Of a DNA stretch of 64,000 bases, positions 8,617 through 17,056 are shown piece by piece. Every line of letters starts with the position of its first letter. Positions within the stretch are counted from its first letter, which is position 1. The DNA comes from DASVRZ01 sp038230215. GTDB lineage: Bacteria; Verrucomicrobiota; Verrucomicrobiia; Chthoniobacterales; DASVRZ01. The notes below the pieces were generated by a model, which did no database searches, was not told the origin of the DNA, and was given only the letters and a program-made list of their open reading frames with translations. The translations under genes were made by a program, and so were the position numbers. Location of the stretch: NCBI GenBank assembly GCA_038230215.1, contig JBBRNR010000008.1, positions 62,001-126,000 on the forward strand, in the 5' to 3' direction.

Positions 8617-9255
8617 TTAAATCAATCCCATCGCAACCAAGCGGGCAAAGGCGGCGAGAGTGTTCGCGTCGCGGATCTCGCCGCTGGCGATCATGGCGCG
8701 GAGTTCTTCGGTGCTGAAGGCGCGGCATTCCACGATGCTTTCCGCCTCGTCGTGCTGACTTCCATCGCTATGAGGAACGAGTTGGTCGGCCAGAAAAATG
8801 TAGCCGTGCTCGTCGGTAAATCCAACCGATGGAAAGAAAACTCCGAGCGGAGTTAGAGTCGTCTCTGGGCCGGCGGCGTAACCGGTTTCCTCGCGGAGTT
8901 CGCGCCAGACGCTTTGGTGCAGCAGGCCGGTGAAATCGCCGGGTTCCATTTCGATCTGACCCGCCGGAAATTCCCAGATTGCCTGCCGGATGGCGATGCG
9001 TTCCTGGCGGATGAGGAGCCATTTGTCCTCGATAGTTTTGGCTGCGATGACGACGGCTTTTTTTCTGCGAACGACCGTCCACGACATGCCCTCGGGCCGG
9101 GCGGGAGTCGCGACTAGCTCATGGTAAACTTTCGCAAATTCCCCATCGTATTCCAGTTTCCGGGCGAGCGTGCGCCATTCGCCGTGATCGGCCGTGATGT
9201 TGGATTCACCGGGCTGGGTGGGGTCGCTCGCCCAATTTATGGAGGTGTCGCTCAT
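8617..9255 (-). CDS. Nudix hydrolase, ADP-ribose pyrophosphatase-like
   Basis: 212 residues from the ATG at 9255 (a GTG at 9267 would add four). The Nudix box is complete: a G in the preceding loop, then RELREETGY with the catalytic REExxEE-type glutamates (WRELREETGYAAGPE). The motif IWEFPAGQIE just before it is typical of ADP-ribose/ADP-sugar pyrophosphatases (NudF group). The enzyme would split nucleoside diphosphates linked to another group, a housekeeping or salvage role in the cytoplasm. The exact substrate cannot be read from sequence. It diverges from the ATP-grasp gene at 9345, leaving a shared 89-bp promoter region. Confidence 0.9.
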   Translation of the reverse strand: MSDTSINWASDPTQPGESNITADHGEWRTLARKLEYDGEFAKVYHELVATPARPEGMSWTVVRRKKAVVIAAKTIEDKWLLIRQERIAIRQAIWEFPAGQIEMEPGDFTGLLHQSVWRELREETGYAAGPETTLTPLGVFFPSVGFTDEHGYIFLADQLVPHSDGSQHDEAESIVECRAFSTEELRAMIASGEIRDANTLAAFARLVAMGLI

Positions 9256-9344
9256 CAGCGATGTCACTAGCAGGCCGGTTCTTTTTTGTTAAGCCGAGTT
9301 TTTCGTTGCCACCGGAAAAACCGTGTATAAATCTAGCCAGCACC

Positions 9345-10835
9345 ATGGGAAATTTCTTCGCCGATTACCAGACGGATGGCTTCTACGATGAAATGTTTGA
9401 GGCACCGGGAAGAGTGCGGCCCCACTACCAAAAACTTCTGGCCCGCTTCGACGAGCTGGGCCCGGATGAAATCCAGAAGAAGATGGAAGTCGCCGAGAAA
9501 TCGTTCCTCACCCAGGGCGTGACTTTCACGGTTTACAACAACGACGAGGGCACTGAGCGGATTTTTCCGTTCGACCTGATTCCCCGGATCATTCCCGCCG
9601 ACGAATGGGCGCATGTCGAGCGCGGCTTGGAGCAACGGCTGCGGGCGTTGAATATGTTTCTGCACGACGTTTACCACGAGCAACGCATCATTAAAGAAGG
9701 CATCGTGCCGCGCGAAGTCGTCGAGAGCGCGGTGCATTTCCGGCCCGAATTCATGGGCATCGATGTGCCAAAAGACATCTACATTCACATCTGCGGCACC
9801 GATCTGATCCGCGACGACAAAGGCGAATATTTCGTGCTGGAAGACAATGGCCGCTGCCCGTCGGGCGTCTCTTATGTGCTGGAAGGGCGACAGGCGATGA
9901 AGCGCGTGTTTCCGAAACTTTTCTCGCGTTATCCGGTACGTCCGGTCGATGGCTATTGTCAGGATTTGCTGAATCTGCTGCGTTACATCGCGCCGGATGG
10001 CAACCCCGATCCGACCATCGCGCTCCTAACACCGGGCGTGTATAACTCGGCTTACTTCGAGCACAGTTTTCTAGCCAGATCCATGGGGATCGAGATCGTG
10101 GTGGGCCAGGATCTCGTCGTGCAGGGCTCGGAGGTTTTCATGAAAACGACACGCGGCCTTAAACGCGTGGACGTGATCTATCGCCGCATCGACGACGACT
10201 TTCTCGACCCGACCGTTTTCCGCAAAGACTCGGTGTTAGGAGTTCCCGGAATCGTCGAGGCCTGCCGCAAAGGTCGCGTGAGTCTGGCCAACGCGATTGG
10301 CACCGGAGTCGCCGACGACAAGGTCACTTACTACTACGTGCCCGACATGATTCGCTTCTATCTTTCCGAGGAACCGATCCTTCCTAACGTCCCAACTTAT
10401 CTCACGGGCAACGCGAGCGACCGCGCCTATGTCTTGGAAAACATCGAGAAGCTCGTCGTGAAATCCGCCAACGAAAGCGGCGGCTACGGCATGTTGATCG
10501 GCCCGCATTCCACCAAGGAGCAATGCCAACAATTTCGCGAGGCGATCCAGGCCAATCCGCGCAATTACGTCGCGCAACCCGTGGTGCAACTCTCGCGCTC
10601 GCCATCACACTGCGACGCCGGTGTGGAGGGGCGCCATATCGACTTGCGGCCCTATGTGTTGTTTGGCGAAAAGGTGAGCATCGTTCCCGGCGGACTCACG
10701 CGCGTGGCCTTGCGCAAAGGCTCGCTCGTGGTGAACAGCTCGCAAGGCGGCGGCAGCAAAGACACCTGGGTGCTCGACCATGAAAACTCATCGGAGTTAG
10801 ATCAGCATCAAACTCAATTCCAAACTCTTTCCTAA
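9345..10835 (+). CDS. Circularly permuted ATP-grasp protein (DUF404/DUF407 type)
   Basis: 496 residues from the ATG at 9345. The family is a circularly permuted ATP-grasp ligase of unknown substrate, almost always next to an alpha-E (DUF403) gene, as here. Visible family segments are FPFDLIPRIIPADEW, LNMFLHDVYHEQRI, YFVLEDNGRCPSGVSYVLE, RRIDDDFLDP, LVVKSANESGGYGML and the late SIVPGGLTRVALRKG. The 15-nt gap to the alpha-E gene shows an operon. An earlier in-frame codon at 9261 is not used, because the family start is MGNFFADYQTDGFYDEM. Confidence 0.93.
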   Translation: MGNFFADYQTDGFYDEMFEAPGRVRPHYQKLLARFDELGPDEIQKKMEVAEKSFLTQGVTFTVYNNDEGTERIFPFDLIPRIIPADEWAHVERGLEQRLRALNMFLHDVYHEQRIIKEGIVPREVVESAVHFRPEFMGIDVPKDIYIHICGTDLIRDDKGEYFVLEDNGRCPSGVSYVLEGRQAMKRVFPKLFSRYPVRPVDGYCQDLLNLLRYIAPDGNPDPTIALLTPGVYNSAYFEHSFLARSMGIEIVVGQDLVVQGSEVFMKTTRGLKRVDVIYRRIDDDFLDPTVFRKDSVLGVPGIVEACRKGRVSLANAIGTGVADDKVTYYYVPDMIRFYLSEEPILPNVPTYLTGNASDRAYVLENIEKLVVKSANESGGYGMLIGPHSTKEQCQQFREAIQANPRNYVAQPVVQLSRSPSHCDAGVEGRHIDLRPYVLFGEKVSIVPGGLTRVALRKGSLVVNSSQGGGSKDTWVLDHENSSELDQHQTQFQTLS

Positions 10836-10850
10836 CTTCTTCCTAACCTT

Positions 10851-11837
10851 ATGCTAAGTCGAGTCGCTGAAGCCATTTATTGGATGAACCGCTACATCGA
10901 GCGGGCGGAAAACAATGCCCGGATGCTCGATGTTAACATCCAGGTGATGCTCGACTTTGAGATGAATGGCGAACGCGCCGCCGAGAAACATTGGAACCCG
11001 ATTATTAGTACTCTGGAAGACCACGAGTTGTTTCAGAAACTCTATTCCGAAATGAACGGAGAGAACGTGATTGACTTCGTGACCTTCGAGAAAAAGAATC
11101 CCAACTCGATCTATTCCTGCATCGCCTACGCCCGCGAAAATGCGCGCACTGTGCGCGAGCAAATCTCCAGCGAAATGTTTGAGATTCTCAACAAACTCTA
11201 TCTCTTCATTCGTTCTGAAGACGCCCGGAAACTCTTCCGCAACAGCTCCTTCGAGTTCTTTAACTACATCGTCGAGGGCTCGCATCTTTTCCAAGGCACC
11301 ACCGACGCCACCATGACCCACGGCGAAGGCTGGCACTTCGGTCAAGCTGGCCGTTTTCTGGAACGCGCGGACCGCACTTCGCGCCTGCTCGACATGAAGT
11401 ATCATGTGCTCCTGCCGAGCGGCGAACAGGTCGGCGGCAACGTCGACACCGTGCATTGGATGGGCGTGCTGCGCTCGTGCAGCGGGTTGGAGGCTTATCG
11501 CAAACTCTATGTCGATCAAGTCGCGCCGTGGAAAGTCGCTAAATTTCTCATCACCTCCGCGACTTTTCCGCGCTCGATTAATTTCTGTGTGCGCGAGCTG
11601 GACCGCGCAATTCACCGCATTTCCGGCGTGCCGGGCGGGCAGTATCAATGCGAAGTCGAGCAACTATCCGGACGCTTGCAAGCGGACTTGGGTTACGTCT
11701 CGATCTCCGAAATTTTCAAATTCGGGTTGCATCAATATCTGGACCGTATCCAACTCCGGCTCATCGCCATCGCGGCCGCATTAAGCGAGGAATACTGCGA
11801 CTGGCAGGTGCCCGAAGTGCCCGTCGAGGCCGCGTAG
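10851..11837 (+). CDS. Alpha-E domain protein (DUF403)
   Basis: 328 residues, all-helical. It opens with the family start MLSRVAEAIYWMNRYIERAENNARM and continues with ARENARTVREQIS, FLERADRTSRLLDMKY and FLITSATFPRSINFC. Alpha-E proteins pair with the circularly permuted ATP-grasp protein upstream and are thought to act with it in making a peptide-like product. In most genomes a transglutaminase-like gene completes the set; none is next to it here. The gene is followed by a 413-bp gap filled mainly by 21-bp array 2. Confidence 0.93.
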   Translation: MLSRVAEAIYWMNRYIERAENNARMLDVNIQVMLDFEMNGERAAEKHWNPIISTLEDHELFQKLYSEMNGENVIDFVTFEKKNPNSIYSCIAYARENARTVREQISSEMFEILNKLYLFIRSEDARKLFRNSSFEFFNYIVEGSHLFQGTTDATMTHGEGWHFGQAGRFLERADRTSRLLDMKYHVLLPSGEQVGGNVDTVHWMGVLRSCSGLEAYRKLYVDQVAPWKVAKFLITSATFPRSINFCVRELDRAIHRISGVPGGQYQCEVEQLSGRLQADLGYVSISEIFKFGLHQYLDRIQLRLIAIAAALSEEYCDWQVPEVPVEAA

Positions 11838-11904
11838 ATCGTCGGGTTCCCAATCCGCATTTCGGGAAAAGGGAAAAGCGTGACGCCGAAACACACGCGC
11901 CCGT

Positions 11905-12115
11905 CATTTCTGCTCACCCGCTCGGTAGGATTTGGCACCTTTTGACTGCGATTTATCGCCCGCTTGCTACGATTTCTCACCCGGTTGAGACGATTTCTCA
12001 CCCGGTTGAGACGATTTGTCACCTTCTCGTGATCATTTCTCGCCAGTTTACTACGATTTATCACCCGGTGATGGCAATTTCTCACCAGTTCGAGACGATT
12101 TATCACCTTTGAGAC
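11905..12115. repeat. Degenerate 21-bp tandem array 2 (about 10 units)
   Basis: From 11929 there are eight complete 21-bp units plus a shortened last one, consensus GATTTCTCACCCGGTTGAGAC; units 11971-11991 and 11992-12012 are identical. A looser unit precedes them at 11905-11928. Many units contain a dyad such as TCTCA-CCCGGT-TGAGA or ATCACC-CGG-TGAT. The consensus is unrelated to array 1. The array lies 136 bp upstream of the unknown gene at 12251 and downstream of the alpha-E gene. The rest of the 11838-12250 gap shows nothing else. Confidence 0.93.
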
Positions 12116-12250
12116 TATTTTTTTGGAATAGAGATCTATCTGACTCAAATCTAAAAAATAACCGGGAAACAGCTTGTGCGTTTTGTGGAAAATCTCTAGC
12201 GGTAAACCCGTCCCTGAACCATCCACCATCACCCCTTATTTTTTATCCCT

Positions 12251-12988
12251 ATGTCCGATCCCGTCACTCCGCCTCCCGCCGCCCCCGTTGTTGCGCATCA
12301 CTCCGCTCCGAGCGACTTCGATCAAGCTCAGTTGGAGACCATTAAAAACAGCGAGACTCTCGCCCGCAGCGCGCAGAAAGCCGATTACAACGCCACCCTC
12401 ATCGACGAGGGAATGCTCGCCGTCACCCCCACGAAACTCCTCTCCGCCTGCCAGCTCTGGCGCAATCTCAGCGGGCAGGCCGTGGATGCCACCAATGCCC
12501 TCGGCGAAGTCGTCAATCAGGGCACCGATGCCGAGACATTGTTGAAGCAGGAAGTGGAATATTACCGCGCTAAAGCCCGCCTCTCCATCACCCAGCACCC
12601 GGGGTGGACTGCGGGCCAGATCGACGCCGTGAAGGCCCGTTACTTCATCGGCACGGAGCTTTTTAACAACGAGGGCACCGCCGGGCAATCCGTCAGCCTC
12701 CTCCTGGAGCACGCCGCCGCCGACCATCTCCCCGGCCTGAAACCCGAACGCCTCGTCCAGTCGGGCACGATCCTGCAAAGTTTCCTCGGCAACCCCGGCC
12801 CCACCATCGACAAGCAGTCCGAGGCCACCCGACGCCGCTCCGAGCGCGAGGCAGCCTTCCAGGAAGTGATGCGACTCCGCCACGAAATCCAGCTCTGCGC
12901 GAACACCGCCTGGCCCTGGCACAACAACGCCAACATCGCCTATCGAAGGGAATTTCTGATCCCGATCGGGAGGCCGTTTACGGTGTGA
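12251..12988 (+). CDS. Unknown helical protein downstream of a 21-bp array
   Basis: 245 residues, no family recognised. The first 25 residues are proline/alanine-rich (VTPPPAAPVVAHH) and there is no signal peptide or membrane segment. The rest is predicted helical, with charged repeats such as ETLLKQEVEYYRAKARL and QSEATRRRSEREAAFQEV. The ending NIAYRREFLIPIGRPF looks globular. It follows 21-bp array 2 on the same strand. The protein at 36011 stands in the same position behind array 3, although I see no clear similarity between the two. Composition is like its neighbours, so it is probably a real resident gene. Confidence 0.7.
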   Translation: MSDPVTPPPAAPVVAHHSAPSDFDQAQLETIKNSETLARSAQKADYNATLIDEGMLAVTPTKLLSACQLWRNLSGQAVDATNALGEVVNQGTDAETLLKQEVEYYRAKARLSITQHPGWTAGQIDAVKARYFIGTELFNNEGTAGQSVSLLLEHAAADHLPGLKPERLVQSGTILQSFLGNPGPTIDKQSEATRRRSEREAAFQEVMRLRHEIQLCANTAWPWHNNANIAYRREFLIPIGRPFTV

Positions 12989-13010
12989 TAGTTAGGTCTC
13001 ATTTACGCAC

Positions 13011-13535
13011 ATGACCGATGACGCTCTCCCAAAGGTGCGCAAACACAGCCGCACGAGTCTATGGTTGATCGGCTTTGGGTTACTCGTTCTCCTTCTAGCA
13101 GGCATTGCGCTTCCGCAACACGGCCCCCAGAAGAACGGTTGCCAATACGAGAGCGGTCTCCAGATGCAGCAGATTGCGATAGCAGCGGCACTCTATCGAG
13201 ACGATCATGCTGGCAGCTATCCTGAGCGCCTGTCGCAGCTTGTTCCCAACTACATTTCAGAGCGTGGATTCTATTTTCACTGCAAATATGGGGAGGCATT
13301 TACACCTCCGCTTGCCAACACCGAACCCAAACTCATAGACGCTTTTTCGCCCTACGCGATCTCTGCGCTCGGCGACGGACGAGCGGTTGTCTTCGAGCGA
13401 TTGCCTATGTGGTCGGATCATACCGTCGGTTATTTTCTAGTATCCGGTGACGTCCAGTCGCTCCAGACCATGCAGCGGAACAGAGTTTCCCAAGTCGAAT
13501 TTGCGAAGAATTACCTTAAGTTATTCAATCCATGA
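13011..13535 (+). CDS. Unknown membrane-anchored protein, pseudopilin-like layout
   Basis: 174 residues. One N-terminal membrane helix (LWLIGFGLLVLLLAGIALP, about residues 20-40) is followed by a soluble domain. The segment MQQIAIAAALYRDDHAGSYPERLSQLVPNYIS resembles the region after the helix in pseudopilin-like proteins of Verrucomicrobia, but the FTLxE leader is missing. Together with the order of short periplasmic strands, this suggests a single-pass protein facing the periplasm. It starts 23 nt after the previous gene. Function unknown. Confidence 0.65.
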   Translation: MTDDALPKVRKHSRTSLWLIGFGLLVLLLAGIALPQHGPQKNGCQYESGLQMQQIAIAAALYRDDHAGSYPERLSQLVPNYISERGFYFHCKYGEAFTPPLANTEPKLIDAFSPYAISALGDGRAVVFERLPMWSDHTVGYFLVSGDVQSLQTMQRNRVSQVEFAKNYLKLFNP

Positions 13536-13629
13536 GTAATCAAACGATGCCTTGCAGCGAGCGCTCCGGGTTCGGTATCATTGGCGACTCTGCGCTTGTC
13601 CTAAATTCAGCAACGCGTATTTTCGTCAC

Positions 13630-13848
13630 ATGATTCAGACCATCGAAGCCATCGTTGACGAGCGCGGGGGCGTGCGGCTGCTCGAACCCCTCCAACTCGA
13701 CCGTAGCCATCGGGCGCTGGTCACGATTCTGGCCGACGAGCCTTCGGAGGTCCACGAGACGGCACTGCTCAGTGAGGCTTCGCTGGCTGAGGACTGGAAC
13801 CGCCCCGAGGAGGACGCCGCATGGTCATACCTACGAGAGGTTCAGTAG
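13630..13848 (+). CDS. Antitoxin of a PemK/MazF-type toxin-antitoxin pair (DUF104/AF2212-like)
   Basis: 72 residues from the ATG at 13630. The N-terminal part IEAIVDERGGVRLLEPLQL matches the layout of small AF2212/DUF104-like antitoxins (a short beta hairpin ending in a leucine-proline step). An acidic C-terminal tail (EDWNRPEEDAAWSYL) would wrap and inhibit the toxin. The toxin gene starts inside its last codons with a 28-nt overlap, so the two are translationally coupled, as is usual for such modules. The family call is moderate; the pairing is well supported by layout. Confidence 0.75.
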   Translation: MIQTIEAIVDERGGVRLLEPLQLDRSHRALVTILADEPSEVHETALLSEASLAEDWNRPEEDAAWSYLREVQ

Positions 13849-14159
13849 TCCTCGTTCCGTTTCCGTTTTCGGATTTGTCGCAGTCCAAACGTCGCCCGGC
13901 GGTCGTATTGGCCCATGCTGAACGCGGCGACTGGATTCTTTGTCAGGTCACGAGCCAGGCGTATGCCGACGCTCGCGCCGTGACGCTGACGGACAAGGAT
14001 TTCGAGCACGGCAACCTGCGCCTCACCAGCTACGCCCGCCCGACGAAACTTTTTACCGCCCACGAGAGTCTTTTCGTTTTGGAGGCGGGAGTGTTATCTG
14101 CCGAGTCCCTCAAAAGAATCACGGATGCAGTCGTATCTGTGATTCAACCGAACGCCTGA
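13821..14159 (+). CDS. PemK/MazF-family toxin (endoribonuclease)
   Basis: 112 residues. The opening RGSVVLVPFPFSDLSQSKRRPAVVL is the standard MazF/PemK start (G-x-hydrophobic-PFPF-SD...KRRPAVV), and the family's second block is seen as LCQVTSQAYADA. The C-terminal SLKRITDAVVSVI is the usual final helix. These toxins cut mRNA at short sequences and stop growth when the antitoxin is lost. The gene overlaps its antitoxin by 28 nt. A minus-strand gene follows, so transcription ends just downstream. Confidence 0.9.
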   Translation: MVIPTRGSVVLVPFPFSDLSQSKRRPAVVLAHAERGDWILCQVTSQAYADARAVTLTDKDFEHGNLRLTSYARPTKLFTAHESLFVLEAGVLSAESLKRITDAVVSVIQPNA

Positions 14160-14196
14160 CTCTGCGTCGCTGCATGCGAACCGGGCTGATTTCTGT

Positions 14197-15363
14197 CTAA
14201 CTCAACTGAAGAATTTCTAGGAACTGGCCGCACCAGTCTTTCTGCGTGCGCAGAAGTTCCGACCAGGCCGGGAGGGAGGCGGGGTGGTTTTCCAGAGGGC
14301 GATCTAACACGGCGGAAAATTGTTCGACTAACCTCGTTTCCTCCTCCTCGGGAAAGTGCAGGCGATTGAGGAGGGCGACATGACGATAGCGACGGAGGGT
14401 ATTCCGCGCGGAGTGCTGGTAGGCACTGCTCAGGGCCTGCAAAAAATGGGGCGTGAGGCGCATTCCTTCCCGCGCAAGATGATGCAGCAGGCAGGCGCTG
14501 ATTTCGGCGGACAGTCGAGTGAGACCGCTATCACGTCGGCCATTTTCTAACATCTGGTGTTTGTGCTCGTAGTTGGCACCGAGGTCGATCTGCGCGACGG
14601 CTTCCGGCGGCAGGACGCGGTGTACGGAGCAGAGCAGATCCATTTCCAAGCCCCAGCCATCGGAGAGGGGAAATTGCGCCAAGTCGCTGAGGCGTCCGCC
14701 GAATTCTCCTGCGAGTGGGTAGCGGAAACATTCCAGGAAATCGAGCAGCGGGGTGTGACCTTCCACCCGGACGAGGGCGCGCAAAAGCGGACCGACGAAA
14801 AGACGGGTGACGCGTCCGAACAGTTGGCCGCCCTCGTTGCCGTAGCGGGGGTAGTAGCCTTTGACGTAGCGATAGCCGAGCTCCGGGTCGAGCAAGGGCC
14901 AGGTGAGGAGCGCGGGGAGTTCCCGCGAGTAGTGGAGGATGTCGCAATCGTGGGCGATGACGCATTTGCACCCGCCCCGGAGGTAGAGCCAGCCGAGAGC
15001 GGTCCAGAGGTTGAAGCCTTTGCCGGCGCGCGGCTCGGGCAAGAGTTTTTGCAACTCGGGATGGTCGTTCCAGATCAAGGTGATGCGCGGGTCACCGTCT
15101 AGCTGTGCGCGAATTTCTCCGAGGTCCTCGGCGGTTGCCTGGTTGATGCTAACCACGACTTCGGAAAGATAGTGAGCTTGCCGGATTTCCCGGAGAATGG
15201 AACGCATGGCGGGGCGTCGAAAGTCGTCCAGCGTGCAGGGCAAAATGAGCGCAGTTCCCTGCGACTCGGCCAGTTTCTCCAACTTCCGCTCCATTTCCTG
15301 CAGCGGAACCGCATTCAGCCGGGGCAGCGTGCTCATGAGGCCACGCTGATGGAAGTCGCTCAT
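14197..15363 (-). CDS. GT81-like glycosyltransferase (glucosyl-3-phosphoglycerate synthase-like)
   Basis: 388 residues. A GT-A fold enzyme with the metal-binding stretch CVIAHDCDI, the loop GKGFNLWTALGWL and, further on, KGYYPR, GRVTRLFVGPLLRAL, YPLAGEFGGR and DGWGLEMDLL. These blocks follow the order seen in glucosyl-3-phosphoglycerate synthases and related enzymes, which move a sugar from an NDP donor to a phosphorylated small acceptor as a step to compatible solutes. The start at 15363 overlaps the stop of pssA by 4 nt (ATGA), so it is translationally coupled to phospholipid genes. A second ATG nine codons on is possible. The acceptor could instead be a lipid head group, as the operon hints. 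Confidence 0.75.
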   Translation of the reverse strand: MSDFHQRGLMSTLPRLNAVPLQEMERKLEKLAESQGTALILPCTLDDFRRPAMRSILREIRQAHYLSEVVVSINQATAEDLGEIRAQLDGDPRITLIWNDHPELQKLLPEPRAGKGFNLWTALGWLYLRGGCKCVIAHDCDILHYSRELPALLTWPLLDPELGYRYVKGYYPRYGNEGGQLFGRVTRLFVGPLLRALVRVEGHTPLLDFLECFRYPLAGEFGGRLSDLAQFPLSDGWGLEMDLLCSVHRVLPPEAVAQIDLGANYEHKHQMLENGRRDSGLTRLSAEISACLLHHLAREGMRLTPHFLQALSSAYQHSARNTLRRYRHVALLNRLHFPEEEETRLVEQFSAVLDRPLENHPASLPAWSELLRTQKDWCGQFLEILQLS

Positions 15364-16223
15364 GAATGCGGCGTGTCGATGGGAGTGGTTGCCGGGGTTT
15401 TCAGCGGAGTTTCATCCGATTCATCGTCATCGTCTTCTTCGATTTCCCTGCGCAGCCGCTTGGAGACAAAGGGCCGGAAAAATCCGTAGAGCAGATAGCT
15501 GATGAAAAACACCGCCGGCATGACGCTGTAGTAGCGGACGGTGAGCAGGAGGACGACGATGAAGCCGAGCAGGCGCGGCAGCGATTTCTGCGTGCGCCAG
15601 TTTACCGCCTTGAAGCTGGGATATTTAAAGTGGCTAAACATCATCCACGAGAGAAACAGGAGCAGCGGCGGAAGCAGGAAACGCCACGAGCCAATCTCGC
15701 GGTCGTGCTCCTGCAAGCTCAGCATGAAAAGCGTGATCGACGCCGTAACTCCAGCAGCGGCGGGAATGGGGATGCCGGAGAAATCCTTGTCCACAGGCTC
15801 GCCCGCCTGCTTGGCCGCGGCGATACAGTTGAAGCGCGCCAGCCGCAGGGCGCCACAGACCAGATAAACGGATGCCACCAGCCAGCCGGGATCGAAATCG
15901 CGGAGGACGATCCGGTAAACCAGCAACGCCGGAGCGACGCCGAAGGAAACGATGTCCGCAAGTGAATCGAACTCGCGGCCAAAGGGACTTTCCGCCCCCG
16001 ACATACGGGCCATGCGTCCGTCGAGAATATCGAAGACGCAGGCTCCCAGGATCAGTAAAATGGCCTCCCGATAGTAGGCAAACGGATTGCCCAGAATGGG
16101 ATCGCTTTGGACCTGGATCAGTGCGCCCTCGATGATGCGCAGGATAGCGGTGAAGCCGCAGAATAAATTTCCCGCCGTCATCAGGTTCGGCAGGAGATAT
16201 ATTTTCGGTTCGCCGTCGCGCAT
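15360..16223 (-). CDS. pssA: CDP-diacylglycerol-serine O-phosphatidyltransferase
   Basis: 287 residues, polytopic membrane protein. It joins serine to CDP-diacylglycerol to make phosphatidylserine. The CDP-alcohol phosphotransferase signature is complete: DILDGRMAR followed by GREFDSLAD. The start YLLPNLMTAGNLFCGF is typical of class II PssA. The C-terminal tail is acidic (REIEEDDDDESDE) and then threonine/proline-rich, probably a cytoplasmic extension. It lies 12 nt downstream of psd on the same strand, so PS made here is the substrate of the neighbouring decarboxylase. Confidence 0.95.
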   Translation of the reverse strand: MRDGEPKIYLLPNLMTAGNLFCGFTAILRIIEGALIQVQSDPILGNPFAYYREAILLILGACVFDILDGRMARMSGAESPFGREFDSLADIVSFGVAPALLVYRIVLRDFDPGWLVASVYLVCGALRLARFNCIAAAKQAGEPVDKDFSGIPIPAAAGVTASITLFMLSLQEHDREIGSWRFLLPPLLLFLSWMMFSHFKYPSFKAVNWRTQKSLPRLLGFIVVLLLTVRYYSVMPAVFFISYLLYGFFRPFVSKRLRREIEEDDDDESDETPLKTPATTPIDTPHS

Positions 16224-16235
16224 GGGAGTTAGGTT

Positions 16236-16892
16236 TTAATCAGCCAGCTCGGCGATGGGCGTGGTGCCACATTTCACGCGGTCGCCGATCTTCACGAGCA
16301 GTTTCGCATCGAGCGGGAGGTAAACTTCCGTGCGTGAGCCGAAACGGATCATGCCGAAGTGGTCGCCTTTTTTTAATTCGTCGCCAACCGCGCTCCAGGG
16401 AACGATGCGACGAGCGATGGCGCCAGTGATCTGGCGGACGACGAAGGTGACCCGCGGATTCTGGAAGCCCCAGGTGATGTATTCGTTGAGAGTGGTGGCG
16501 TCGGGGTGGCGAGCGTCGAGCATTTTGCCCAGGTGATGCGCCCGGTGGATGACTTTCCCGGCGAGTGGAGCCCGATTCGTGTGGACGTCGAAGACGGAGA
16601 GGAAAATGCCGACGCGTTGCATTTTAGAATTAGTGACCTCGGGTTCCAACATCTCACCCACTATATCGGCGACGACGCCATCAGCGGCTGCCACGACCAG
16701 CGATTCACCGGGAGGAATCGTCCGCACCGGGTCGCGAAAAAAGTAAAACACATAGACGATGAGGAGGAGCCACAAGCCGACGAGCAAGGTGCCCAAGATG
16801 GTGAACCAGATGCCCAAAATCGCTGAGCCGACCGCCAGAGCGACCAGAATTGCCAGAATCCAACGAGCCTCATAAATAGTTTGCCAGCGCAT
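16236..16892 (-). CDS. psd: Phosphatidylserine decarboxylase, short type
   Basis: 218 residues, the short archaetidylserine/phosphatidylserine decarboxylase class. It removes CO2 from phosphatidylserine to give phosphatidylethanolamine. Two N-terminal membrane helices (WILAILVALAVGSAILGIWF and TLLVGLWLLLIVYVFYFF) precede the domain with FLSVFDVHTNRAP and the self-cleavage site MIRFGSRTEV. In that site the Ser after Gly becomes the pyruvoyl cofactor. It is first in the psd-pssA-glycosyltransferase operon. Confidence 0.95.
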   Translation of the reverse strand: MRWQTIYEARWILAILVALAVGSAILGIWFTILGTLLVGLWLLLIVYVFYFFRDPVRTIPPGESLVVAAADGVVADIVGEMLEPEVTNSKMQRVGIFLSVFDVHTNRAPLAGKVIHRAHHLGKMLDARHPDATTLNEYITWGFQNPRVTFVVRQITGAIARRIVPWSAVGDELKKGDHFGMIRFGSRTEVYLPLDAKLLVKIGDRVKCGTTPIAELAD

Positions 16893-17056
16893 AAGCCCCC
16901 AGTCTCAACACGGAGAAAGCAGCGTCAAGCGCAAGTTCCCGTAAGTGATCCGTTTATTGAATCCATCTTATTTTACTCTCTCCAATTAATTGACAAACTC
17001 GTGCCATGGTCTTTATTGGAAGCTGTTGCGGTCATGCCTCTTCCCTTCACATAATT

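Noticed and set aside
11648..12232. Open frames over 21-bp array 2 on both strands
   Set aside because: Same reason: 7-residue periodic translation (TISHPVE repeats) reaching out of the end of the alpha-E gene.
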